Shown here in pieces: positions 1-8,867 of a DNA stretch of 64,000 nt. This DNA comes from Acidimicrobiales bacterium (lineage in GTDB: Bacteria; Actinomycetota; Acidimicrobiia; Acidimicrobiales; SZUA-35), in the NCBI GenBank assembly GCA_020629695.1, contig JAHDCV010000017.1, positions 1-64,000 of the forward strand. Direction: 5' to 3'. The stretch's first letter is position 1. Each line of letters opens with the position of its first letter. The notes under the pieces were generated by a model, which saw nothing but the letters and a program-made list of their open reading frames with translations, was not told where the DNA came from and did no database searches. Both the position numbers and the translations under genes were made by a program.

Positions 1-73
1 GCGCCCTCGGCAGGATTCGAACCTGCGCACACGGCTCCGGAGGCCGATGCTCTATCCCCTGAGCTACGAGGGC
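1..73 (-). tRNA. tRNA-Arg (anticodon CCG)
   Basis: Reverse complement folds as a cloverleaf: acceptor GCCCTCG/CGAGGGC, D-arm GCTC..GAGC, anticodon loop CTCCGGA (CCG), T-arm with TTCGAATC. The 3' end runs to the window edge. Confidence 0.95.
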
Positions 74-191
74 AGGGGCGGCACACCCTAGCGCTTCCCC
101 ACGGTGGGCCAGCGCGGAATTGAGCGGATTGCGGTGGGACCCCGCCGGTACCCTGGCCGGTCAACCCTCGCCCCCTCCCGACGGGAAGACC

Positions 192-1793
192 ATGCTGAGA
201 GACCGCCTGCTCGACGACGTCCGTGCCGCCCTCGGCCGGCTGGGGATCGACCCCGTGCCCGCCGCCGTCGTGCTCGAGCGTCCGGCTCGACCCGAGCACG
301 GCGACTGGTCGACCAACGCCGCCCTCGTCTGCTCGAAGGCGGTGGGGCGGAACCCTCGGGAGCTCGGGCAGTCCCTGGCCGACGAGCTCGCCGCCGCCGA
401 ACTGCCCCATGTCGAGGGCATCGAGATCGCCGGGCCGGGGTTCGTGAACTTCCGGCTCGCGCCCACCTGGCTGCATGAGCTGCTCGTCGAGATCGTCGAA
501 GCCGGTGACGATTGGGCCCGGCCGAATCTCGGCGAGGGTGCGACCGTCAACGTCGAGTTCGTCTCGGCCAACCCGACCGGCCCGCTGCACGCCGGCCACG
601 GCCGGTGGGCCGCCTACGGCGACTCGCTCGCTCGGCTTCTCGAGCGGACCGGCCACGTCGCCCATCGGGAGTTCTACGTCAACGACCGGGGTGTGCAGAT
701 CGGCCACTACGCCAACTCCCTCATCGCTCGCCGTGACGGCACCGCGCTCCCCGAGGACGGGTATCAGGGCCAGTACATCATCGATTGGGCGGCCGAGATG
801 CCGGCCGACGCCGACCCGCGGGCCTGGGGCTTGGAGAAGGCGCACGCCGAGCAGGATGCGTCGCTCAAGGCGATGCACGTCACCTTCGACACGTGGTCGT
901 CCGAGGCCGCTCTCGTCGCGAGCGGTGCCATGGAGCGGGTGCTCGCCGAGCTCCGGGCCACCGGTGCGGTGTACGAGGAAGGTGGTGCGGTCTGGCTGCG
1001 CACCACCGACCACGGCGACGACAAGGACCGCGTGCTCATCAAGTCCGACGGTGAGCCCACCTACCTGCTGCCTGACATCGCCTACCACGCCGACAAGTAC
1101 GCCCGGGGCGACACGCTCATCAACATCCTCGGCGCAGACCACCACGGCTACGTCGCCCGGATGCGGGCCGCGCTGATCTTCCTCGGGCACGAGGCCGACA
1201 GCTTTCAGGCGATCATCGGGCAGAACGTCAAGCTCGTGCGCGACGGCGACGAAGTGAAGCTCTCGAAGCGAACCGGCACGATGGTCGAGCTCGCCGAGCT
1301 CGTCGACGAGGTCGGCCCCGACGTCGCCCGCTTCGCCTACCTGCTCCAGTCGATCGACACCTCGCAGGTGATCGACATCGACGTGCTCCGGACCCAGGCG
1401 TCGGAGAACCCGGTCTTCTACGTGCAGTACGCGAACGCCCGGATCCACTCGATCGAGCGCAAGGCCGTCGAGGTCGACGCGCCTCGTCTGGCACTCGCCG
1501 ATGTCGACCTGTCGGGCCTGACGCACGAGCGCGAGATCGCTCTGCTCAAGACGCTGTCGACCCTGCCGGAGATCCTCGAGATCGCGGTCGCCGACCGAGC
1601 ACCGCACAAGATCACGACCTGGGTGCGTGAGCTCGCGTCGGACTTCCACGGCTTCTACCGGGACTGCCCGGTGCTGCGCTCCGACGTCGACCCGGCCTTG
1701 GCCCAAGCTCGGCGCTGGCTGACCGAGGCCGCCCGGGTCGGGCTGTCGATCGGGCTCGACCTGCTCGGCGTCGACGCGCCGGAGCAGATGTGA
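192..1793 (+). CDS. argS: arginyl-tRNA synthetase
   Basis: HIGH-like 'SANPTGPLHAGHGRWAAYGD', KMSK-like 'KLSKRTGTMVEL', DALR-type anticodon-binding C-terminus. Internal ATG at 192 preferred over the ORF start at 120. Confidence 0.96.
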   Translation: MLRDRLLDDVRAALGRLGIDPVPAAVVLERPARPEHGDWSTNAALVCSKAVGRNPRELGQSLADELAAAELPHVEGIEIAGPGFVNFRLAPTWLHELLVEIVEAGDDWARPNLGEGATVNVEFVSANPTGPLHAGHGRWAAYGDSLARLLERTGHVAHREFYVNDRGVQIGHYANSLIARRDGTALPEDGYQGQYIIDWAAEMPADADPRAWGLEKAHAEQDASLKAMHVTFDTWSSEAALVASGAMERVLAELRATGAVYEEGGAVWLRTTDHGDDKDRVLIKSDGEPTYLLPDIAYHADKYARGDTLINILGADHHGYVARMRAALIFLGHEADSFQAIIGQNVKLVRDGDEVKLSKRTGTMVELAELVDEVGPDVARFAYLLQSIDTSQVIDIDVLRTQASENPVFYVQYANARIHSIERKAVEVDAPRLALADVDLSGLTHEREIALLKTLSTLPEILEIAVADRAPHKITTWVRELASDFHGFYRDCPVLRSDVDPALAQARRWLTEAARVGLSIGLDLLGVDAPEQM

Positions 1794-3061
1794 GCGTTCT
1801 CCCGTTCCACCTGCTGCCCGACAACGCCTCGGTCGGTTCGGAGGGTCAGCTCCTCATCGGCGGTTGCGACGTCGCCGAGGTCGCCGAGGAGTTCGGCACG
1901 CCCGTCTTCATCTACGACGAGGACCATCTGCGGTTGCGTTGCGCCGAGGCGTTCGACGCCTTCGGTGAGCACGCGGTCTACGCCACCAAGGCGTTCCTCT
2001 GTACGGCGATGGCGAAGGTCGCGCTCGAGGCCGGGCTGGGGCTCGATGTCGCCTCCGGCGGCGAGATCGCCGTGGCGCTCGCCGCCGGCGCCGACCCGCA
2101 GCGGCTCGCGTTCCACGGCAACAACAAGTCGGTGGCCGAACTCGACCGGGCGCTCGAGGTGGGTGTCGGCCGCATCGTCGTCGACTCGTTCGAGGAGCTC
2201 GACCGGATCGAGGCGCTGGTCGCCGCCGGCCGACCCACGCCGAAGATCCTGCTGCGGGTGACGCCCGGGGTGAAGGCCGAGACGCACGAGTTCATCGCCA
2301 CCGGCCAGGACGACTCGAAGTTCGGCTTCACGGTCTCCACCGGGGTGGCCGCCGAGGCCGTCCGCCGGGCGATCGAGTCCGACGCGGTCGAGCTCGTCGG
2401 CATCCACTGCCACATCGGTTCGCAGGTGTTCCGGGTCGCGTCGTTCGCGCAGGCGCTCGCCGTCGTGGCGGAGTTCGCCGAGCCGTTCGGTCTTCCGGAG
2501 CTCATCATCGGTGGCGGTCTCGGTGTGGCCTATGTCGAGGGTGAGGAGTCGGCCACGATCTCGCAGTGGGCCGGTGTGCTCAAGGCCGAGGCGGCCAAGG
2601 CCGGTGTCACCGCCAATCTCGGCATCGAGCCCGGACGGTCGATCGCGGCCGCTGCGGCCATCACCGTCTACGAGGTCGGCACGATCAAACACCTCGACGG
2701 CATCCGCACCTACGTCGCCGTCGACGGTGGCATGAGCGACAACCCCCGGCCGGTGCTCTACGGCTCGGGTTACGAGACCTTCCTGCCGCGTGCGGTCACC
2801 GCCGACCGCACTCGCGACGTGCGCGTCGTCGGCAAACACTGCGAGTCGGGCGACCTACTCGTACGAGAGGGCAAGGTCCCGGACGACATCGCCGTCGGCG
2901 ATCTGCTCGCCACCCCGGTCACCGGGGCCTACGGCCACTCGATGGGCTCGAACTACAACAAGATCCTCCGCCCGCCCGTGGTGTTCTGTCGCAACGGCGA
3001 CGCCCGCCTCGTGGTGCGCCGCGAGACCGACGAGGACCTCCTCCGCACCGACGTCGGCTGA
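1790..3061 (+). CDS. lysA: diaminopimelate decarboxylase
   Basis: PLP fold type III: 'YATKAFLCTAMAKVALEAGLGLDVASGGE', 'HCHIGSQV', 'EPGRSIAAAA', 'CESGD'. Overlaps the argS stop by 4 bp. Confidence 0.96.
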   Translation: MSVLPFHLLPDNASVGSEGQLLIGGCDVAEVAEEFGTPVFIYDEDHLRLRCAEAFDAFGEHAVYATKAFLCTAMAKVALEAGLGLDVASGGEIAVALAAGADPQRLAFHGNNKSVAELDRALEVGVGRIVVDSFEELDRIEALVAAGRPTPKILLRVTPGVKAETHEFIATGQDDSKFGFTVSTGVAAEAVRRAIESDAVELVGIHCHIGSQVFRVASFAQALAVVAEFAEPFGLPELIIGGGLGVAYVEGEESATISQWAGVLKAEAAKAGVTANLGIEPGRSIAAAAAITVYEVGTIKHLDGIRTYVAVDGGMSDNPRPVLYGSGYETFLPRAVTADRTRDVRVVGKHCESGDLLVREGKVPDDIAVGDLLATPVTGAYGHSMGSNYNKILRPPVVFCRNGDARLVVRRETDEDLLRTDVG

Positions 3062-3160
3062 CGCAGTCGCGCGGCTGGAGTCGTCAGGCTCCGTCCCGAA
3101 CGGGACCGGCGAGACCTGAGAAGTCGCCCGGCACGAGGCCCCAGCACCGCGAGGTGCGGG

Positions 3161-3176
3161 TCCGGCCCTCGCCGGA
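3161..3176. terminator. stem-loop between convergent lysA and the toxin gene (possible bidirectional terminator)
   Basis: Perfect hairpin TCCGGC-CCTC-GCCGGA. A second small hairpin GCACC-GCGA-GGTGC lies at 3144-3157. No U-tract. Confidence 0.3.
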
Positions 3177-3186
3177 GCGCGTTCGT

Positions 3187-3570
3187 TCAGCCGTCGAGGA
3201 GAAGGCGAAGCCGTCCGGCGATGTCGTCGACATCGAGGTCTCCGGCGGCGATCGTCATGATCAGCTCGTACACGTCCTCGTTCGAGATCGCGGTGACATC
3301 GTGGCCGTTGATCTCGAGGAAGACGGCGGTGGCCAGCCAGCCGAGGCGCTTGTTCCCGTCGATGAGTGCGTGGTTCTTCACGATCGACTGGGTGAGCGCC
3401 GCCGCCTTCGTCCAGAGGTCGGGGTATGCGTCGTCGCCGAACACCGTCGTCGACGGGCGAGCGGCCGCGGCGCCGAGCAGACCGATGTCGCGAATCGGAA
3501 CGGGGGTTCCGAGGAGAAGGGCGGCGAGCTCGAGCAGATCGTCGAGCGTGAGGTACTCGCTCCGGCTCAC
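3187..3570 (-). CDS. Fic/Doc-family toxin of a type II toxin-antitoxin system
   Basis: Doc-type core motif 'HALIDGNKRLGWLAT' (HxxxDGNKR), 127 aa. Overlaps an upstream small RHH-like gene by 4 bp. Confidence 0.85.
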   Translation of the reverse strand: MSRSEYLTLDDLLELAALLLGTPVPIRDIGLLGAAAARPSTTVFGDDAYPDLWTKAAALTQSIVKNHALIDGNKRLGWLATAVFLEINGHDVTAISNEDVYELIMTIAAGDLDVDDIAGRLRLLLDG

Positions 3571-3770
3571 TCGCCGAGCCGCCGCAGCGCGTCGGCGTGC
3601 GCCCGCGTGACACGTTCGGCGGCGATCGCCACCCGCTCACGGTGATCGGCCAGTTCCACGAACTCGCGAATGGCTCGACGAGCCGCATCCTGCATCGAGA
3701 TGCCCTCGGCCTCGGCGCGTGCTTTGAGTGCCGCTTGCTCGTCGTCGGTCAACCGGAGGGTCATGGCCAT
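3567..3770 (-). CDS. ribbon-helix-helix antitoxin (CopG/Arc-like)
   Basis: 'MTLRLTDDEQAALKARAEAEGISMQDAARRAIREFV' is an RHH-type N-terminus. 67 aa, directly upstream of and overlapping the Doc-like gene. Confidence 0.8.
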   Translation of the reverse strand: MAMTLRLTDDEQAALKARAEAEGISMQDAARRAIREFVELADHRERVAIAAERVTRAHADALRRLGE

Positions 3771-3778
3771 TCCAGGAT

Positions 3779-3795
3779 GGTATCAAAGCGATACC
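3779..3795. promoter_or_regulatory. candidate TA autoregulatory operator
   Basis: Perfect inverted repeat GGTATC-AAAGC-GATACC ending 9 bp upstream of the antitoxin ATG. Confidence 0.6.
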
Positions 3796-3889
3796 GGCGG
3801 AGTTCGATCGACTGCCGGCGTGCAACGGCACCTCACCAACGGTGAATTCGTTCCGAGGTGGGACGGGCGGCAGGGATAGCCTGCGCCAG

Positions 3890-5218
3890 GTGAGCACCGA
3901 ACCCGCTGATGCCCAGGTCCGAACCATCCGAGTGGGGCTGCTCGGCTGCGGCACCGTCGGTGGCGCCCTCGTCGAGATGCTCGGCGAGCGTGGCGACGAC
4001 ATCGAGGCCCGCACCGGCATCCGGCTCGAGATCGGTGCCATCGCCGTTCGCAGCGCCAGCAAGAACCGGGGGAGCGGCCTGTCGGGTGATCTCCTCACCA
4101 CCGACGCCCGCGCCGTGGTCGCCGACCCCGACATCGACGTGATCGTCGAGGTGATCGGTGGGATCGAACCCGCCCGCGAGCTGATCCTCGCCGCACTCGC
4201 CAACCGCAAGCCCGTGATCACCGCCAACAAGGAGCTGCTGGCGAACTGTGGTCAGGAGCTCGCCGACGCTGCGGCCGCCGCCCGGACCGACCTGCTCTTC
4301 GAGGCCGCGGCCGCCGCCGCCATCCCGATCATCCGGCCGTTGCGCGAGTCGCTGCTCGGCGAAGACGTGAGCCGCGTGATGGGCATCGTCAACGGCACCA
4401 CCAATTACATCCTCACCCAGATGACCGAGCTCGGAGCCGACTACGCCGATGCGCTGACCGAAGCACAGAACCTCGGCTACGCCGAGCGCGACCCCACGGC
4501 CGACGTCGAGGGCTACGACGCCGGGGCGAAGGCCGCGATCATGGCTTCGATCGCGTTCGGAGCGAAGGTCGCCGCCGGCGACGTGTATCACGAGGGGATC
4601 AGCAACATCTCGGCGGCCGACATCGCGTTCGCCAACCGCCTCGGCTACCAGATCAAGCTGCTGGCGATCGCGGAGCGGTTCGAGACCGAGAGCGGCAGTG
4701 GCGCGAGCGAGTACGAGATCGGTGTGCGGGTGCACCCCGCCATGGTCGCCAACGAGCACCCTCTGGCCTCGGTCCGTGGTTCGTTCAACGCCGTCTTCGT
4801 GGAGGGCGCCGACGCCGGCGAGCTCATGTTCTACGGCCGAGGTGCCGGTGGTCGTCCGACCGCGTCGGCCGTGCTCGGCGACCTGATCGACGCCGCCGGC
4901 AACAAGATCCGCGAGACCTACCACCCGGTCCCCGGAGGGCCGGCGGTGCCGATCCGTCCGATCGATGATCAGTCCTCGGCGTACTACCTGAACCTCGAGG
5001 TGGCAGATGCTCCGGGTGTGCTGGCCGAGGTCGCCGGTGTGTTCGGCGCCCACGAGGTCTCGATCCGCTCGATGGAGCAGGAGGGTCTCGGCGACGAGGC
5101 CCGCCTCGTGTTCGTGACCCACGAGGCGACCGAACGCGACATCCAATCGACCCTCGCCGATCTCGCTGCGCTCGACGCCGTGCACGGTGTGGGCACGATG
5201 TTGCGAGTCATCTCGTGA
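3890..5218 (+). CDS. hom: homoserine dehydrogenase with C-terminal ACT domain
   Basis: 'VGLLGCGTVGGALVEML', 'VIVEVIGGIEPA', 'NGTTNYILTQM', 'DPTADVEGYDAGAKAAIMAS'. GTG start at 3890 chosen because it starts just before the Rossmann domain. Confidence 0.94.
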   Translation: MSTEPADAQVRTIRVGLLGCGTVGGALVEMLGERGDDIEARTGIRLEIGAIAVRSASKNRGSGLSGDLLTTDARAVVADPDIDVIVEVIGGIEPARELILAALANRKPVITANKELLANCGQELADAAAAARTDLLFEAAAAAAIPIIRPLRESLLGEDVSRVMGIVNGTTNYILTQMTELGADYADALTEAQNLGYAERDPTADVEGYDAGAKAAIMASIAFGAKVAAGDVYHEGISNISAADIAFANRLGYQIKLLAIAERFETESGSGASEYEIGVRVHPAMVANEHPLASVRGSFNAVFVEGADAGELMFYGRGAGGRPTASAVLGDLIDAAGNKIRETYHPVPGGPAVPIRPIDDQSSAYYLNLEVADAPGVLAEVAGVFGAHEVSIRSMEQEGLGDEARLVFVTHEATERDIQSTLADLAALDAVHGVGTMLRVIS

Positions 5219-6615
5219 GTGCGCCGCTTCGGTACGCCTCGACCCGAGGCGACGCCCCGGAGCTCGATTTCGCCGACGTCCTGATGACCGGACTGGCGAC
5301 CGACGGCGGTCTGTACTGCCCGACCGAGGTGCCGTCGCTGCCCGACCTCACCGACCTCGACGACTACGCCTCGATCGCCCGGGCCGTGATGTCGCCCTTC
5401 GTCGACGGATCGATCGAGCTCGACGGGTTCGCTGACGACGTCGCCGCCGCCTACGCGAGCTTCCGCCATCCCGACGTCGCACCGCTCACCGATCTCGGCG
5501 ACAACGTGCACCTGCTCGACCTCTCGTGGGGGCCGACGCTCGCGTTCAAAGACATCGCCCTCCAGCTCGTCGGCCGACTGCTCGACCGCGAGCTCGCCCG
5601 CCGGGGCGACCGGGTCACCGTGATCGGCGCGACGTCGGGCGACACCGGTTCGGCCGCCATCGAAGCGCTGGCGAACCGAGACGGCGTCGACGTCGTGATC
5701 CTCCACCCGGACGGCAGGGTGTCCGAGGTGCAGCGTCGCCAGATGACGACCGTCGACGCTCCCAACATCCGCAACGTCGCCGTTCGAGGGAACTTCGACG
5801 ACTGTCAGGACCTCGTCAAGGCGGCGTTCGCCGACGAGGAGCTGCGTGCCGAGCTCGGGCTCGCCGCCGTCAACTCGATCAACTGGGGTCGCGTGATGGC
5901 CCAGATCGTCTACTACGTCACCGCGGCGCGGGCCCTCGCACCCGACGGCGGACCTGTCTCCTTCGCCGTGCCCACCGGCAACTTCGGCAACGTGTTGGCC
6001 GGTTGGTATGCCAAGCGCATGGGTCTGGACGTCGATCAACTGATCGTCGCCTCCAACCGCAACGACGTGTTGACGCGGGTGATGGAATCGGGCGCCCTCG
6101 ACGCCGAAGCCGTCGTCCCGTCGCTCTCTCCGTCGATGGACATCCAGGTCTCGTCGAACTTCGAGCGTCTCCTGTGGGAGGCGGGCGACCGTGACGGCTC
6201 GGCCGTGGCCGAACTGCTCACGACATTCCGATCCGAGGGGCGGGCCGAGGTGCCGGCTGCGTGGATGGAGCGCATCGGAGCGGAGTTCGACTTCGGTCGC
6301 CTCGACGACGAGGGCACGATCGCCGAGATCGCCCGGGTCCACGACGAGCTCGGCCTCCTGATCGAACCGCACACCGCCGTCGGGCTCGAGGTGGGCCGAC
6401 GCCTTCGCCGGGATCCGTCGGTTCCGCTCGTCGTGTTGGGCACCGCTCACGCCGCGAAGTTCCCCGACGCGGTGGAACGGGCGACGGGTGTGCATCCCGA
6501 GCTGCCCGCGTTCCTGTCGGAGCTACACGACCGCCCCGAGTACGTCACCATCGTCGACAACGACCTCGGTGCCGTGGTCGGCGAGATGCGAGCCCTTCGC
6601 ACACGACGCGCCTGA
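5215..6615 (+). CDS. thrC: threonine synthase
   Basis: 'RYASTRG', 'LAFKDIALQ', 'GATSGDTGSAAIEAL', 'VPTGNFGN'. GTGA overlap with hom. Long (~466 aa) form. Confidence 0.93.
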   Translation: MSAPLRYASTRGDAPELDFADVLMTGLATDGGLYCPTEVPSLPDLTDLDDYASIARAVMSPFVDGSIELDGFADDVAAAYASFRHPDVAPLTDLGDNVHLLDLSWGPTLAFKDIALQLVGRLLDRELARRGDRVTVIGATSGDTGSAAIEALANRDGVDVVILHPDGRVSEVQRRQMTTVDAPNIRNVAVRGNFDDCQDLVKAAFADEELRAELGLAAVNSINWGRVMAQIVYYVTAARALAPDGGPVSFAVPTGNFGNVLAGWYAKRMGLDVDQLIVASNRNDVLTRVMESGALDAEAVVPSLSPSMDIQVSSNFERLLWEAGDRDGSAVAELLTTFRSEGRAEVPAAWMERIGAEFDFGRLDDEGTIAEIARVHDELGLLIEPHTAVGLEVGRRLRRDPSVPLVVLGTAHAAKFPDAVERATGVHPELPAFLSELHDRPEYVTIVDNDLGAVVGEMRALRTRRA

Positions 6616-6676
6616 CCAACCGGGGACATCGCGGTCCGCCGGCGGCGACGAGGCACGGGCGGAACCGAGACGGCGC

Positions 6677-6802
6677 TACGATGCTGCGACGTCGAGCGGC
6701 TGATTCAGCACCTCGACGGTCCCCGGACCGTTCGGTCCACCCGTGATCCTGCCGTGATCACGATCCCGCCCGGCCCACCAGGCCAACCCGGAGGAAAGCC
6801 AC
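6677..6802 (+). promoter_or_regulatory. structured rho leader / promoter region (candidate)
   Basis: TACGAT -10-like box at 6677-6682; inverted repeats CGTCGAG(6690-6696)/CTCGACG(6712-6718) and GGACC-GTTC-GGTCC(6725-6738); strong RBS GGAGG before the GTG at 6803. Confidence 0.35.
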
Positions 6803-8512
6803 GTGAGCGACGCTGCCGAACAGCGAGCCCTGCTGGAGAAGAAGGACAAAGGCGCCCTGGCCGAGATGGTCATCCAGCTCGGGGGAGCCGTCACGCCGCG
6901 CACGAAGAAGGCCGACATGGTCGACGCCGTGATGTCGCTCACCACGGGTGGCGAACAGGGCGGCGCGCCGGCCGACGCTGCGAAGGCCGAATCGGCCGGA
7001 ACGTCGGCTCGTCAGCCGACGGGTGGCGCCTCCGGAGCCAGTGGTGGCCCGAACGGCGATGGCGGGAACAGCGGCGGCTCGAACAGCGGCTCGAACAGCG
7101 GCTCGAACAACAGCGGCGCGGCGAAGAGCAATCGCAACCGGAACCGGAAGCGTCGCAACGGCCCGAGTGGTGAGCCGCTCGCCGAGTGGGAGCTCGAACT
7201 GATGGAGTCCGAAGGCGACAGTGACGACGCTCCGGCGCCGTCGGACCGCCCTGCCGATCCCGGCAACGAAGCCGTGAAGGAGAAGCCGCAGGACGACGAG
7301 GCCGGCAACCGGCGTCGCCGCCGTCGCGGCCGCAACCGGGACCGCGATGACGCCCCCGACCAGCCACCGAACGACCCGGTGCCGATGTCGGGGTACCTCG
7401 ACCTTCGGGACGACGGCTACGGCTTCTGCCGAGCGAAGGGCCACATCTCGAGCCGGTCCGACGTCTACGTCCCCGTCAAACTCGTTCGTCAGTTCGGCCT
7501 GCGTCGCGGCGACCACCTGGTCGGCACGTCCCGCCCCGCCAGCCGCAACGAGAAGAATCCGGCGCTGCACGAGCTGCTCGAGGTGAACGGCATGCCCGCC
7601 GACACCGCCGCCGGCCGCCCCGAGTTCGAGGACCTCACGCCGCTGTTCCCCGACGAGCGACTCGTCATGGAGCGTGCCGGGGATCATCGCCACGGTCTCA
7701 CGACGCGGATCATCGATCTCATCGCACCCATCGGCAAGGGCCAGCGCGCCCTCGTGGTCTCGCCGCCGAAGGCCGGCAAGACCACGGTGCTCGTCGACAT
7801 CGCGAAGTCGATCGAGCAGAACCACGACGAGGTCACCCTCATGGTGCTGCTCGTCGATGAGCGCCCCGAGGAAGTGACGCAGATGCGTCGCGCGCTCGAT
7901 CGTGGCGAGGTGCTCGCCTCGACCTTCGATCGTCCGGCCGAGGAGCACTGCGCGGTCGCCGAGCTGACGATCGAGCGTGCGAAGCGCCTGGTCGAGTCGG
8001 GTCAGGACGTGGTCCTGATCGTCGACGGGATCACCCGCCTCACCCGTGCGTACAACATGGACGCACCCAACGGTGGCCGGATCATGTCGGGTGGCATCGA
8101 CGCCTCCGCGATCTATCCCCCGAAGAAGTTCTTCGGCGCCGCCCGCAACCTCGAAGAGGGCGGCTCGCTGACGATCATCGCGACTGCACTCGTCGAGACG
8201 GGCTCCCGCATGGACGAGGTCATCTTCGAGGAGTTCAAGGGCACCGGGAACTGTGAGCTCCGGCTCGACCGCCAGCTCGCGGAGAAGCGGATCTTCCCCG
8301 CCGTCGACATCGCCGGTTCGGGCACGCGCCACGAAGAACTCCTCTTCGACGGCCGCACCGCGACCCTGGTCGACAAGATGCGTCGGGTGCTCGCCGGGAT
8401 CGCCGGCGGCGAGGACGCCGCCCCGGGTGCGGCCACCGAACTCCTGATCGACCGGTTGAAGACCTTCGAGTCCAACGCCGACTTCCTGACCGAGATCGCC
8501 AAGGCCAAGTAG
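6803..8512 (+). CDS. rho: transcription termination factor Rho
   Basis: '[18 protein letters not shown]', Walker A '[11 protein letters not shown]', Walker B/Q-loop region '[13 protein letters not shown]', '[20 protein letters not shown]'. Long Gly/Asn/Ser/Arg-rich N-terminal insertion. Confidence 0.97.
   Translation: MSDAAEQRALLEKKDKGALAEMVIQLGGAVTPRTKKADMVDAVMSLTTGGEQGGAPADAAKAESAGTSARQPTGGASGASGGPNGDGGNSGGSNSGSNSGSNNSGAAKSNRNRNRKRRNGPSGEPLAEWELELMESEGDSDDAPAPSDRPADPGNEAVKEKPQDDEAGNRRRRRRGRNRDRDDAPDQPPNDPVPMSGYLDLRDDGYGFCRAKGHISSRSDVYVPVKLVRQFGLRRGDHLVGTSRPASRNEKNPALHELLEVNGMPADTAAGRPEFEDLTPLFPDERLVMERAGDHRHGLTTRIIDLIAPIGKGQRALVVSPPKAGKTTVLVDIAKSIEQNHDEVTLMVLLVDERPEEVTQMRRALDRGEVLASTFDRPAEEHCAVAELTIERAKRLVESGQDVVLIVDGITRLTRAYNMDAPNGGRIMSGGIDASAIYPPKKFFGAARNLEEGGSLTIIATALVETGSRMDEVIFEEFKGTGNCELRLDRQLAEKRIFPAVDIAGSGTRHEELLFDGRTATLVDKMRRVLAGIAGGEDAAPGAATELLIDRLKTFESNADFLTEIAKAK
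7076..7108 (+). repeat. 12-bp tandem repeat (GGCTCGAACAGC, ~2.7 copies) inside rho
   Basis: Direct reading: ggctcgaacagc ggctcgaacagc ggctcgaac, encoding Gly-Ser-Asn-Ser repeats. Confidence 0.85.
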
Positions 8513-8579
8513 GCCGAAGCGCACAATTCACCGCCGACGGTCGCAGTCTGCGTCCGTCCCCGGCACACTGGAGAGTCCT

Positions 8580-8831
8580 ATGAAGGCTGGAATCCACCCC
8601 ACGTACCGCGAGGTCGTCTTCGTCGACCAAGGCGCGGACTTCTCGTTCATCACCCGATCGACCATCGAGACGTCCGAGACGATCGAGTGGGAGGACGGGA
8701 ACACCTACCCGATGGCCAAGGTCGACATCTCGTCCGCCAGCCACCCCTTCTTCACCGGTCAGATGAAGATCGTGGACACCGCCGGTCGCGTGGAGCGCTT
8801 CGAGCGCCGCTACGGCCGTCGCAAGGGCTGA
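8580..8831 (+). CDS. rpmE: 50S ribosomal protein L31, cysteine-free form
   Basis: '[14 protein letters not shown]...TRSTIE...[33 protein letters not shown]' matches L31. Position directly after rho. Confidence 0.95.
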   Translation: MKAGIHPTYREVVFVDQGADFSFITRSTIETSETIEWEDGNTYPMAKVDISSASHPFFTGQMKIVDTAGRVERFERRYGRRKG

Positions 8832-8867
8832 CCACACTCACCTTGATCGAGCGGAACGGCCACGCCC

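Noticed and set aside
1655-2839. 394-aa minus-strand ORF over lysA
   Set aside because: Antisense artefact; lysA has unambiguous family motifs on the plus strand.
3833-5185. 450-aa minus-strand ORF over hom
   Set aside because: Antisense artefact of high GC; no recognisable protein features.
6758-8524. 588-aa minus-strand ORF over rho
   Set aside because: Mirror frame of rho codon bias; no motifs.
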